Notes: generated from the sequence alone by a model not told the origin. A stretch of DNA of 8,013 nt from Bacteroidia bacterium (GCA_025996755.1 BNTR01000125.1:1-8013); one strand, 5' to 3'. Shown: positions 1 to 7,178, counted from the stretch's first letter. Program-made: numbers and translations.

Positions 1-138
1 TTTTTTCGACGAAATCAGGCGCACAACGTCTTCATTCAGCCCTTTGGGAATCAATTCGGTGTTGATGTCGCTTGAAAAACCGTATTCGTATTCCTTGTTG
101 GTCAGGTCGTCCAATATGTTGTTGGGGTCATTTGCCAT
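1..138 (-). CDS. sufB: Fe-S cluster assembly protein SufB (N-terminal part, cut by window edge)
   Basis: Only the first 46 codons are present; the gene continues past the left edge. The visible protein starts MANDPNNILDDL and contains EYEYGFSSDI and then KGLNEDVVRLISSKK. The last block is the conserved SufB N-terminal motif (E. coli SufB has a closely similar KGINEEVVRAISAKR). SufB is the scaffold subunit of the cytoplasmic SufBCD complex, which builds Fe-S clusters with sulfur from SufS. Full-length family members are roughly 480-500 residues, so about a tenth is seen. The ATG at 136-138 lies inside the end of cvpA: the two genes overlap by 11 bases, which suggests translational coupling. 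The sufC, sufD and sufS genes are expected beyond the edge but cannot be seen. Alternative: another SufB/SufD paralogue, less likely given the exact N-terminal match. Confidence 0.88.
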   Translation of the reverse strand, partial: MANDPNNILDDLTNKEYEYGFSSDINTELIPKGLNEDVVRLISSKK

Positions 139-643
139 CTGTGGGGGTATTAAAATAGTTGCTCACTTGTGGATATATCGCCGGCACGATGCTTTTGGCT
201 TTGTCGAACAGTTGCGATTGGCGTTGCGTTTGCTCGGAGATGAGCATCGATTTGGAGTCGAAAACTGCCAGCACGTTGATGAGCAAACTCAGCGAAAGCA
301 CCGCCACGCATAGCCCAAACACGCCTCCGAAGAGCACGTTCAGCAGGCGGGCGGGTGTCATCTTAATGGCAAAATCCACAAACCGCCCCAGCAAACTAAT
401 CACAAACGTGATAATTCCAAACGCCAATGTGTAGCAAATGCCCGTCAAAAGATGCGGCGGCATAATCTGCAGCCCCAGCAACCCGAAAATCGCCGTCCGC
501 AAAACCTCAGCCACCTCGCCCGCAAAATAAATCGCCACAACCAACCCCACAAAGAGCGCAAGTTGCCGCACAAAACCATCCATCAGCCCCTTAATCAGTC
601 CGGCAGCAACAAACAGTATTATGGAATAATCCAGCCAATTCAT
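128..643 (-). CDS. cvpA: CvpA family inner-membrane protein
   Basis: The product has 171 residues, usual for the family. It is strongly hydrophobic, with likely membrane segments near residues 6-20, 26-42, 66-86 and 101-127 and a polar C-terminal tail (131-171). The start MNWLDYSIILFVAAGLIKGLMDGF carries the typical CvpA pattern of an aspartate in the first helix and a glycine-rich turn (G15, G19, G23) before the second helix. CvpA was named for its need in colicin V production in E. coli; its biochemical role is unsettled and no bacteriocin genes are seen here. The ATG is 12 bases after the stop of the large lipoprotein gene, with an A-rich stretch and no Shine-Dalgarno sequence. The TGA stop lies inside the start of sufB. 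No promoter fits in the 12-base gap, so transcription probably comes from further upstream. I recall a cvpA-sufB pair in other Bacteroidales, which supports the call. Confidence 0.82.
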   Translation of the reverse strand: MNWLDYSIILFVAAGLIKGLMDGFVRQLALFVGLVVAIYFAGEVAEVLRTAIFGLLGLQIMPPHLLTGICYTLAFGIITFVISLLGRFVDFAIKMTPARLLNVLFGGVFGLCVAVLSLSLLINVLAVFDSKSMLISEQTQRQSQLFDKAKSIVPAIYPQVSNYFNTPTDGK

Positions 644-655
644 TTTTTTGAGAGA

Positions 656-3600
656 TTACGGCGGCGAAGGCAATGTGCAGTCAGTGTAATAGGGACCTCT
701 GTTATCCGCAGCCGGCAAAATGTTACCAGGGGCGCGAGGGGCGATGTACTCCGCAACGCCATCCGTTTCTTTAATCAAAGACGCACCGAGACCAACGCCG
801 ATGAAAACGTTTGGTGTTCCGGTCGTTTCAGGACCGGAATTAGTCGCCGTTAGAGTTCCATAGATTTGTCCACCGCCCATCCTGAAAGTCCCGTGGACAC
901 CGTCGCCGATATCGCCGACCACATAGACTCCGCCACCGAGACTGGCGGCATTGCCTTCGATGGTTCCGCCATTCATTGTGAACGTTCCGTTTTTCACCAA
1001 CACGGCTCCACCGCCATAGTTATTGACGCTGATGTTTCTGTTGCCGGTAATCTTGGAGCCGGTTTCCATCGCAAAGTTAGCATTCGGGGCATCTACTGTA
1101 ACCACCGCGGAAGTATTGTTGGATACCCCCTTCAGTGTAATATTTGTCAAATTCAAAGTTGCTCCTTCACGTATTGTGAACAGACTTCTACTATTGGGTT
1201 GCGTCATAGTTACTATCTCGGTTCCACCGCTGCCCTGAAGGGTTATAGGCACACCAACGAGGGCAAACACAAAAGTCTTTGATTCGCTCAGATTATTTAA
1301 AACCTCAAGTGTGTAAGATGCTGCGCTACTCGTATCAGCATTAGCAACTGCAATGGCATCGGCGAGGGTTGCATATCTTTCCGGAGAACCACCAAATGGA
1401 GTAACTGTCACACTGCCTGATGGGTCAGTCGGGGGCAGGAAGCCACACCGAGACGGCAATGTACAGTCGGTATAGGCACGAATATAATCCATAGCATGCA
1501 AAATATTTCCGTTCATGTGGGGTAATACACTACCCAGCGGATCCGGGCAGTCTTTGTACTCCGCTGTTCCGCCTGATTCTAAGAACAGGGAGGCTGCATA
1601 GCCGCTGCCGGTGGTGTTTCTCCCCATAGCGGTTTCCATGCCGCTGTTATTCCATCTCTGGGTGCCAATAATTTTTCCGCCGGACATCACAAACGCTCCG
1701 TTAGTCCCCACATACACACCGCCGCCCTTGCGGGTAGCCGTATTGCTGCTGATTTCGCCGCCGCTCATCGCGAAAACGCCTTGCGTTACACACACACCGG
1801 CACCACTATCAACGGCAGCACCGCCTCGCAAAGTAACTCCGGGAGCCAGTCTGACGGTGTCTGACGGGTCAATATTAACGGTTAGTACGCCGTGTTTGGA
1901 ATTGGCATGAAGTGTACCCGGATAGGCAGGATTGCCCCGAAGTTCAATGGTTGGGAAAGGAGTGGTTCCGCCGCTTACAATGTTAAGCATCCCGTTGGGG
2001 CGTGCATCACCCTTTTCCATTACAAGACCGGAAACGAAGAGCACCACTGAATCCGTTGGCCAGGTCATTCCGGCGTTGTTCACGACGCTGTCGTGGACTG
2101 TGTGTATGGAGTGCGGATTATTTATATCGTCGAAAACAAATTGCGGTGTTGCAAGCGGCTCGTTGGCATAGAAGCCGCTGTTAGGGGTTCCATCTGCCTT
2201 GGTGTCGGAGCCGGTTGAACTGATATACCATGTGTTGGGAATCTTAACCGTTACTGCACAGAACAGGGAGTCGCCGGAGTTCAGTTTAGCTTTAATGATA
2301 ACGGGTTCATCTCTGCTTTTGAGGGCAGTTACCACCCCAGTAATAGAATCCACCCTCACCGTATCGGGCGCGGAAGATGTCCATACCGCCGTTAGCGGAG
2401 CCGAGTTGGGTTCATCGGGTATAAGAGTAAATTTCTTTTTTTCGGAAACGAACATCGTCAGGTCTTTGGGAAGAGTTGCCGTTGGATACCACTGTGGTCT
2501 TTGAGCCGGACCGTTGATATTGCCAAGGAAAAATTCAAAGAGCATACCTCGCCGGGCAACGCCCTCGGTAAATACAACCGGCTTGTTTGGGGTAGACATA
2601 TAAGGACCGGTTGGGTAGATGTCAGTTGCTCCCGGGTGCGTGGTAGGCAAGGTGGGCTTTTGCACCAGGGCGTATCCAAGACTGTCCAATGTTTTGGTGG
2701 CATCCCAAAATCTGCCGTAAACAGCCTCATCGGTAGCAGACGTAACTCCATCCGGGTGGTAAATTTCGGATATGGGCTGACCGGGAACGTAAACACTTTC
2801 GTAGATAGGTGTGTCGTAGTCATAATTGGAATTCAGAAAGGTCTCAATTTCCCTATACAAGAGCGAAGGAGCCTTTTGCGGGTCGGAGTTGGGGAGCGCA
2901 AGCGTGGCGACCAAGTCGCCGGTGAAAAAAAGTTTGTTGATTTCAAGCAATGTCCGATACTCCCCTCTAAACGTGTCAAGTTCCTTATACATCTTCTGAT
3001 AGCCTATCTGGCGCATGGTGGTGTATGGTTTTTGCATCCACGCGGTTTTATCTGCATCCAAAGAAACATGCTTCCAGCCGCCCTTGTCTGCACTGTTCCA
3101 ATAGCGGTCAACAACCAAAATAACGTTTTTAGTTTCATGTGACTCTCTCATTCGCCAATGTTGGAAAGGACTCCCATTGGGATTAACATTGTGACTTTTA
3201 TCTTCAAACCACCAGTCATAGACCTCTTTCACTCTGTCGGTTTTATAGTCTTTCAATTCGGTTGCCGTTCCTTTGCTGTAAACGTAGGGGCGCGGCTCGA
3301 TTTTTGCTTTCAAAGAGTCCCATTTGGCTCGATATATCTTCAGCAGCAAATCCAGTTCAACTTCAACGGGATTAATCCCCGGGATGCCTGTTCCGACTGT
3401 TCCACCCGGACCGATGGTCGTCGTGTCAGATGCTCTGAGCTGAGCACCGGTCGCGCGGATGTTAAGGTCGTCAACTACGGTTGTCGGGTCAATCCAATTG
3501 ATGACTAAGCCGCCGCTTTTGACCATCGCCTCCACCGTGGCATCGTCCAATTGCCACGGACCGGCCGGCGCGACAGGTTTGGGTTCTTCCGTCAGTTTGG

Positions 3601-3697
3601 AATTGTCCTCAATCAAATGGGTTGCACACGCCGAAAGCCCTACCACAAGGCAGGATACAAACAATATATCAACAGCTTTTCTCAAATGTAAATTCAT
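656..3697 (-). CDS. Large lipoprotein with Big_2 Ig-like domain and duplicated beta-helix modules
   Basis: The product has 1013 residues and I do not recognise it as a named protein. It starts with a lipoprotein signal peptide: hydrophobic residues 9-21, then lipobox L21-S22-A23-C24. E30 and D31 follow six to seven residues after C24, only a loose match to Bacteroidota lipoprotein export signals. Residues about 47-410 form a tryptophan- and tyrosine-rich region matching no family I know. Residues 412-487 look like a bacterial Ig-like Big_2 domain, with VWTSSAPDTVRVD and GVVTAL. At 490-498 WYISSTGSD is a typical opening of secreted right-handed beta-helix proteins. Two beta-helix modules follow (about 600-749 and 774-1011) with repeats such as GGGVYV and FTMNGGTI. 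Both modules end in YTDCTLPS. No type IX secretion C-terminal domain is apparent. A surface adhesin or glycan-binding role is inference only. The ATG at 3697 fits the signal peptide and lies 19 bases from a good promoter. cvpA follows after 12 bases. Confidence 0.8.
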   Translation of the reverse strand: MNLHLRKAVDILFVSCLVVGLSACATHLIEDNSKLTEEPKPVAPAGPWQLDDATVEAMVKSGGLVINWIDPTTVVDDLNIRATGAQLRASDTTTIGPGGTVGTGIPGINPVEVELDLLLKIYRAKWDSLKAKIEPRPYVYSKGTATELKDYKTDRVKEVYDWWFEDKSHNVNPNGSPFQHWRMRESHETKNVILVVDRYWNSADKGGWKHVSLDADKTAWMQKPYTTMRQIGYQKMYKELDTFRGEYRTLLEINKLFFTGDLVATLALPNSDPQKAPSLLYREIETFLNSNYDYDTPIYESVYVPGQPISEIYHPDGVTSATDEAVYGRFWDATKTLDSLGYALVQKPTLPTTHPGATDIYPTGPYMSTPNKPVVFTEGVARRGMLFEFFLGNINGPAQRPQWYPTATLPKDLTMFVSEKKKFTLIPDEPNSAPLTAVWTSSAPDTVRVDSITGVVTALKSRDEPVIIKAKLNSGDSLFCAVTVKIPNTWYISSTGSDTKADGTPNSGFYANEPLATPQFVFDDINNPHSIHTVHDSVVNNAGMTWPTDSVVLFVSGLVMEKGDARPNGMLNIVSGGTTPFPTIELRGNPAYPGTLHANSKHGVLTVNIDPSDTVRLAPGVTLRGGAAVDSGAGVCVTQGVFAMSGGEISSNTATRKGGGVYVGTNGAFVMSGGKIIGTQRWNNSGMETAMGRNTTGSGYAASLFLESGGTAEYKDCPDPLGSVLPHMNGNILHAMDYIRAYTDCTLPSRCGFLPPTDPSGSVTVTPFGGSPERYATLADAIAVANADTSSAASYTLEVLNNLSESKTFVFALVGVPITLQGSGGTEIVTMTQPNSRSLFTIREGATLNLTNITLKGVSNNTSAVVTVDAPNANFAMETGSKITGNRNISVNNYGGGAVLVKNGTFTMNGGTIEGNAASLGGGVYVVGDIGDGVHGTFRMGGGQIYGTLTATNSGPETTGTPNVFIGVGLGASLIKETDGVAEYIAPRAPGNILPAADNRGPYYTDCTLPSPP
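665..985 (-). repeat. C-terminal copy of the lipoprotein's beta-helix module
   Basis: This encodes residues 905-1011 of the large lipoprotein. In order it has TFTMNGGTIEGN, GGGVYV, FRMGGGQIYGT, a stretch ending LGASLIKETDGVAEY, then GNILPAAD and the closing YTDCTLPS. The same order appears in the copy at 1451-1777. The two copies differ at many positions, so the duplication is old or kept by selection on the fold, not a recent exact repeat. Confidence 0.7.
1451..1777 (-). repeat. Inner copy of the lipoprotein's beta-helix module
   Basis: This encodes residues 641-749: VFAMSGGEISSN, GGGVYV, FVMSGGKIIGT, then YAASLFLESGGTAEY, GNILHAMD and YTDCTLPS. It matches the C-terminal copy (665-985) block by block. 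It has an extra segment with C717 between the AEY block and GNIL, and it is followed by a short linker (RCGFLPPTDPSG) with one more cysteine. Confidence 0.7.
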
Positions 3698-3716
3698 TCG
3701 TTAGAGAATTATGCCG

Positions 3717-3748
3717 CAAAGGTACGCACTATTTTTGATAATTCCAAA
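3717..3748 (-). promoter_or_regulatory. Bacteroidota-type promoter of the large lipoprotein gene
   Basis: Read on the minus strand, TTTG (3748-3745) is followed after exactly 20 bases by TACCTTTG (3724-3717). This fits the published Bacteroides consensus: TTTG at -33, 19-21 bases, TAnnTTTG at -7. The ATG is 19 bases beyond the -7 element, so the leader would be roughly a dozen bases. It is the best promoter in the window and probably also serves cvpA and sufB. Confidence 0.72.
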
Positions 3749-3780
3749 TTTTTCCGCTAAAAATCTCAAAAAAAATTGTG

Positions 3781-3788
3781 TAACTTTG
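3781..3788 (+). promoter_or_regulatory. -7 promoter element of tamL
   Basis: TAACTTTG matches TAnnTTTG. No convincing TTTG lies 19-21 bases upstream. Only five bases (CGGCG) separate the element from the ATG at 3794, so transcription should begin at or just before the start codon. This argues against the in-frame TTG at 3776, which would lie within the promoter. Confidence 0.55.
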
Positions 3789-3793
3789 CGGCG

Positions 3794-6115
3794 ATGAAAG
3801 CAAACATTGCAAACACATTACCGTTATTGCTGCTCCTTGCGGGCTGTAGCCCCACGAAATACATACCTGAGGGGCAGTATCTGCTGGAAAAAGTGGAGGT
3901 GAAGGCGGATGGCAAGGGCGTGGAACCGGCGGTCATGCAATCCTACGTTCAGCAACAACCCAATGCGTCTAAATTTGGCGTGCGGGTATATAATATAGTA
4001 AGTAACGACTCCAATTTCGTCAAAAGATTTATCCGCAAAATCGGAGAAGCCCCCGTCATCTACAATGCCGGTCGCGTGGCTCCCTCGGTGGATGAAATTG
4101 AGACGGAAATGAAAAATTTGGGCTATCTGAATGCCTCCGTAACGGCGCAGACCGACACCGCCGACAAAAAAGCGACCGTCACCTACGAAATCCACAGCGG
4201 CGAGCCTTACCGCGTCCGCAACTATACGCAAGCCGTTCCGCAGTTGCAGCGCGCAGGCAACCGACAAAGAAATCCGCAGACCAATCCGCCGTCCAACCGG
4301 CAGACAAATCGCCGCACCACGGCATTCACCACAGCAATCACCTCTGTTTTCGCCGCACAAAATGCGGCGAAAATCAAGCCCGGTGCCTTTTTTGATAAGG
4401 ATGTGCTGGAAGAAGAGCGGCAGCGCGTTGCCACACAGATGCGCAACCGCGGCTATTACCAATTTTCGGCGCAGAGCCTGCAGTTCTTGGCAGACACGGC
4501 GTTGCAATCCAATCAGGTGGATTTGAAATTGGTGCGGACAGACTCCACCACGATTTTCCCCTACACCGTGAAGCGCGTGAACGTGTTCAGCGGCTACGAC
4601 CCGCTGGAAAAATATGTCGTCCGCGACTCCCTGCTGCGCGACAGCATCCACATCTATTACAATCGGGAAAAATTTCTGCGACCGCGGATAATCCGCGGGA
4701 AGGTGCTCGTGCAGCCCAATCGCACCTATCGCGAACTGAGCGGCGAGCGCACCGTGAGCCTCTTTCAGGCTATGGACTGCGTGGGACGCACAGACGTGCA
4801 ATATGTGATGAACAATTATCCCGATTCGACGCTTTTAGACTGCAATATCTACGTCACGCCGGGCAATTTCCACTCGTTGCAGGCGCGGCTGGTGGGCACC
4901 AACAAGGCGGGCGACATCGGCGTGGCACTGGACGGCACGTATGGCAATCTCAATATCTTCAACGGCTCCGAAACATTCAGCCTGAACGTGCGCGGAGCCT
5001 ACGAATTTGTCAGCGGCACGTCCGTCAACGGGCTGGGAAGCAACTATTACGAATTTGGACTGTCGCCCGCGCTGACTTTCGTGAAGATGCACCTGCCGTG
5101 GATTCAAGACTACCTCACAGAGCGGTTTAATTCGCAGACACAGTACTCCATGGGGCTGAATATGCAGCAGCGACCGGAATATACGCGCAACTTTTTCAAC
5201 TTCAACTGGCGGTTTAACTGGACGGCGCACAACAAGCCGCTGTCGCAAAGCCTGAGCCTCGTGGACATCAACTACGTCTATATGCCCTCCAAATCCGACC
5301 GGTTTTTGGAATATCTCAACACCATCGTTGACCCGCTCACGAAGACAAGTTACGATGATGTGTTCACGGCGGGCATCAATTACAGCGCGATTTACACGAG
5401 TGCGAACAGCAGCCGGCAGCAACGCAATTTATACACCATTCGCTTCAACGCCGAACTGTCGGGCAATATCCTGAACTGGATTTCGCACGCCACAGATGCC
5501 AACCGCCTCGAAAACGGACAATTCGCCGTGTTCGGCAATTCCTTTGCCCAATATGTGAAGGCAAACATCGACCTGGCGGAGACGTTCAAACTCACCCCCA
5601 CTGCCGGATTGGCGTTTCACCTGAGTGCCGGCGTGGCATACCCGTATGGCAACTCCGAAATCCTGCCGTTTGAAAAACGCTACTACGGCGGCGGACCCAA
5701 CAATATACGCGGATGGAGCACGCGCTACCTCGGTCCCGGAGCCTTCAACGGCGGCACGCAGGACGACCCCACCACCCACGTGGGCGACCTCAGCCTGCTC
5801 GCCACGGCAGAATACCGCTTCAAAGCCCTGCCGTGGCTGGAGCCTGCCTTTTTTGTGGATGCGGGAAACATTTGGACGCTCCGAGATTATCCCGACCAAC
5901 CGGGCGGGATGTTCCGCTTAAACAGTTTTTGGAAAGAACTCGCACTGGGCACAGGCATCGGCTTGCGCTTCGACCTCACCTTTCTAATCGTCCGCGTGGA
6001 TGCCGGCACGAAGGTGCATGACCCCGCCCGCCCTTCCGGCGACCGTCTGGTGCTTTTCAATGACAATCTTTGGAAAAACTCCGCCGTATATTTTGCCATT
6101 GGCTACCCCTTTTAA
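3794..6115 (+). CDS. tamL: TamL-type lipidated Omp85 (BamA/TamA superfamily) outer-membrane protein
   Basis: The product has 773 residues from the ATG at 3794, which gives a proper lipoprotein signal (LLLLLAGC, C18). No acidic export signal follows C18. Residues about 28-145 and 195-355 read as periplasmic POTRA domains, for example EIETEMKNLGYLNASV and RQRVATQMRNRGYYQF. The C-terminal half (about 360-773) is the beta-barrel. It has the superfamily signature YGGGPNNIRGW at 631-641, the late RVDAG...DP block at 734-744, and a terminal F. TamL is the Bacteroidota counterpart of TamA and is thought to act with TamB in outer-membrane assembly or lipid transport. Oddities: a low-complexity N/Q/R/T/P insert at 151-178, and cysteines C329 and C350 in the last POTRA region. 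No tamB follows; the next gene is convergent 37 bases away, so tamL seems monocistronic. A BamA paralogue is excluded by the lipobox, but another lipidated Omp85 is possible. Confidence 0.85.
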   Translation: MKANIANTLPLLLLLAGCSPTKYIPEGQYLLEKVEVKADGKGVEPAVMQSYVQQQPNASKFGVRVYNIVSNDSNFVKRFIRKIGEAPVIYNAGRVAPSVDEIETEMKNLGYLNASVTAQTDTADKKATVTYEIHSGEPYRVRNYTQAVPQLQRAGNRQRNPQTNPPSNRQTNRRTTAFTTAITSVFAAQNAAKIKPGAFFDKDVLEEERQRVATQMRNRGYYQFSAQSLQFLADTALQSNQVDLKLVRTDSTTIFPYTVKRVNVFSGYDPLEKYVVRDSLLRDSIHIYYNREKFLRPRIIRGKVLVQPNRTYRELSGERTVSLFQAMDCVGRTDVQYVMNNYPDSTLLDCNIYVTPGNFHSLQARLVGTNKAGDIGVALDGTYGNLNIFNGSETFSLNVRGAYEFVSGTSVNGLGSNYYEFGLSPALTFVKMHLPWIQDYLTERFNSQTQYSMGLNMQQRPEYTRNFFNFNWRFNWTAHNKPLSQSLSLVDINYVYMPSKSDRFLEYLNTIVDPLTKTSYDDVFTAGINYSAIYTSANSSRQQRNLYTIRFNAELSGNILNWISHATDANRLENGQFAVFGNSFAQYVKANIDLAETFKLTPTAGLAFHLSAGVAYPYGNSEILPFEKRYYGGGPNNIRGWSTRYLGPGAFNGGTQDDPTTHVGDLSLLATAEYRFKALPWLEPAFFVDAGNIWTLRDYPDQPGGMFRLNSFWKELALGTGIGLRFDLTFLIVRVDAGTKVHDPARPSGDRLVLFNDNLWKNSAVYFAIGYPF

Positions 6116-6117
6116 AT

Positions 6118-6142
6118 ATGATTGCGGATAGTCATTTTTTTT
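6118..6142 (+). terminator. Weak terminator-like hairpin after tamL
   Basis: ATGAT (6118-6122) can pair with GTCAT (6131-6135, one G-T pair) around an eight-base loop, followed at once by a run of T to 6142. The stem is short and AT-rich, so it is a weak candidate. It lies in the 37-base gap between the convergent tamL and porin genes, where a terminator is expected. Confidence 0.3.
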
Positions 6143-6152
6143 CATTAAGTTT

Positions 6153-7100
6153 TCAAAAATATAACTGCACGCAAGCGGCTACGGCATTGTTTGTTCCGTC
6201 CGTTTTTTGGTCGGCGGTGGTGATGAAATTGAGCTGTACGCGCGTCAGATAGGCGAAATAGTAGTTGATGCCGGCGGTGAAGTCGCGGATTTCGTTTTTA
6301 GGCTCGTCGGTGTTGCTGTTGTAAACGTCGTATTTGCCCAGAATTTCCCATTTGTCGGGCACCAACTTCCAGACAGCCAAGCCATAATAGCCTCTGCGGC
6401 GGGTGCCGCCATCGTTGGCAGAGAGGTATTCCGAGCGACCGCTGAAATGCGTTCCAATATAGTCGATGCCGGCTGTCCAACGGTCGCGCGAGCCGTCGGC
6501 TTTGCCTGTATAGAGCGAGCCATTGAGCCGTAAGCCCTTGACGGGCTGGACGTAAACGGTGCCGACAAAATCTTTGTGGTTGTTGTTTTCCTTCGCATTT
6601 TTGCCCGTGCCGTTGATCAGTCCCGCCGCATATTCCAACTGCGGAAAACCATTGGCAGTGAAGGCTTTACCTGACACTTGTAGTCCGACGTCCCGCCCGT
6701 GGGCAATCTCCTTGACCGACCGCGTGGCATAAATCGTCTCAATTTTCGTTACCACAATCGGCATTTCGATAGAAAACGGGATTTTATACTGCCCCATGCG
6801 CACGCCGACCGTCGCGAGCGGGTTCCATTCGCCATACAAATCCAGCAAGCCGGCGGTGGTTTGCACAAAATCGTATTGCAGAAAATATTTGACCTGCTTT
6901 GCCTCGCCAAGCACGCCGGAAGCGGTCATACAGGCTCGCGCGAGGTCAAACGAACTATTGACCTCCTTGTTGCCCAGCCCCAGCGCAGGGGTTTCGTTTG
7001 CCCCATAGATGACGTGTGCATAGCCCGACAGCTTCATTTGCGCCCCAGCGGCTGTTTCCATCCCAACCAACAGCCCCAATATCAGCAATTGCTTTTTCAT
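6153..7100 (-). CDS. Outer-membrane porin, phosphate-selective porin O/P (OprP-like) family
   Basis: The product has 315 residues. A signal peptide (MKKQLLILGLLVGMETAAGA) has an A18-G19-A20 site for signal peptidase I before Q21. The mature protein alternates polar and hydrophobic residues like beta-strands and ends in a typical outer-membrane QLYF. Family hallmarks are VGVRMGQYKIPFSIE (98-112), GRDVGLQVSG (135-144), and FTAGINYYFAYLTRVQLNF (274-292) near the end. The family forms barrel channels. Phosphate specificity is known only for a few members and should not be assumed, since no pho gene lies nearby. At 315 residues it is shorter than the roughly 400 of classical OprP. Two cysteines only, C57 and C310, are unusual for a porin. 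The gene converges on tamL and diverges from the tRNA-efp group; its promoter sits directly before the ATG. The DNA between porin and tRNA is AT-rich and holds only the promoters. Confidence 0.82.
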   Translation of the reverse strand: MKKQLLILGLLVGMETAAGAQMKLSGYAHVIYGANETPALGLGNKEVNSSFDLARACMTASGVLGEAKQVKYFLQYDFVQTTAGLLDLYGEWNPLATVGVRMGQYKIPFSIEMPIVVTKIETIYATRSVKEIAHGRDVGLQVSGKAFTANGFPQLEYAAGLINGTGKNAKENNNHKDFVGTVYVQPVKGLRLNGSLYTGKADGSRDRWTAGIDYIGTHFSGRSEYLSANDGGTRRRGYYGLAVWKLVPDKWEILGKYDVYNSNTDEPKNEIRDFTAGINYYFAYLTRVQLNFITTADQKTDGTNNAVAACVQLYF

Positions 7101-7108
7101 ACGGAGCG

Positions 7109-7139
7109 CAAAGGTAGTGATTTTTTTGTTTTTTTGAAA
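7109..7139 (-). promoter_or_regulatory. Promoter of the porin gene
   Basis: On the minus strand TACCTTTG (7116-7109) matches the -7 consensus. TTTC (7139-7136) stands 19 bases upstream, one mismatch from the -33 TTTG. Eight bases separate the -7 element from the ATG at 7100, so the leader would be only a few bases. Confidence 0.55.
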
Positions 7140-7178
7140 TAATTTATCATTTATAATTCATAATTCAAAAAAAAGTAT

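Noticed and set aside
2501..3142. Open frame of 213 codons antisense to the lipoprotein gene
   Set aside because: The sense frame has a signal peptide, a Big_2 domain, beta-helix repeats and a promoter. The antisense product resembles nothing and has none of these.
656..3697. Type IX secretion cargo or a CRISPR-like repeat array in the lipoprotein gene
   Set aside because: The protein ends YTDCTLPSPP without the C-terminal Ig-like sorting domain, and it has a lipobox. The DNA repeats are diverged protein-coding modules without constant-length spacers.
3776..3793. Upstream TTG start for tamL adding MCNFAA
   Set aside because: The extra codons run through the -7 promoter element and would spoil the N-terminal lipoprotein signal. 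ATG at 3794 gives a normal signal peptide.
3824..4801. Long open frame (325 codons) antisense to tamL
   Set aside because: It lies fully opposite a well-supported tamL reading frame, and its product is a mix of H, R, V, A and G with no domain-like pattern, as expected from the codon bias of the sense strand. No promoter element precedes it.
5429..5899. Open frames antisense and out of frame in the 3' half of tamL (also near 4835-5422 and 5625-6021)
   Set aside because: All overlap the conserved barrel region, including the Omp85 signature, and are products of codon bias.
7141..7168. AT-rich stretch with a tandem TAATTCA repeat, possible repeat element or operator
   Set aside because: There are only two short copies, in DNA of very low complexity. 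Such AT-rich spacers are common between divergent genes in this phylum, and nothing ties it to a regulator.
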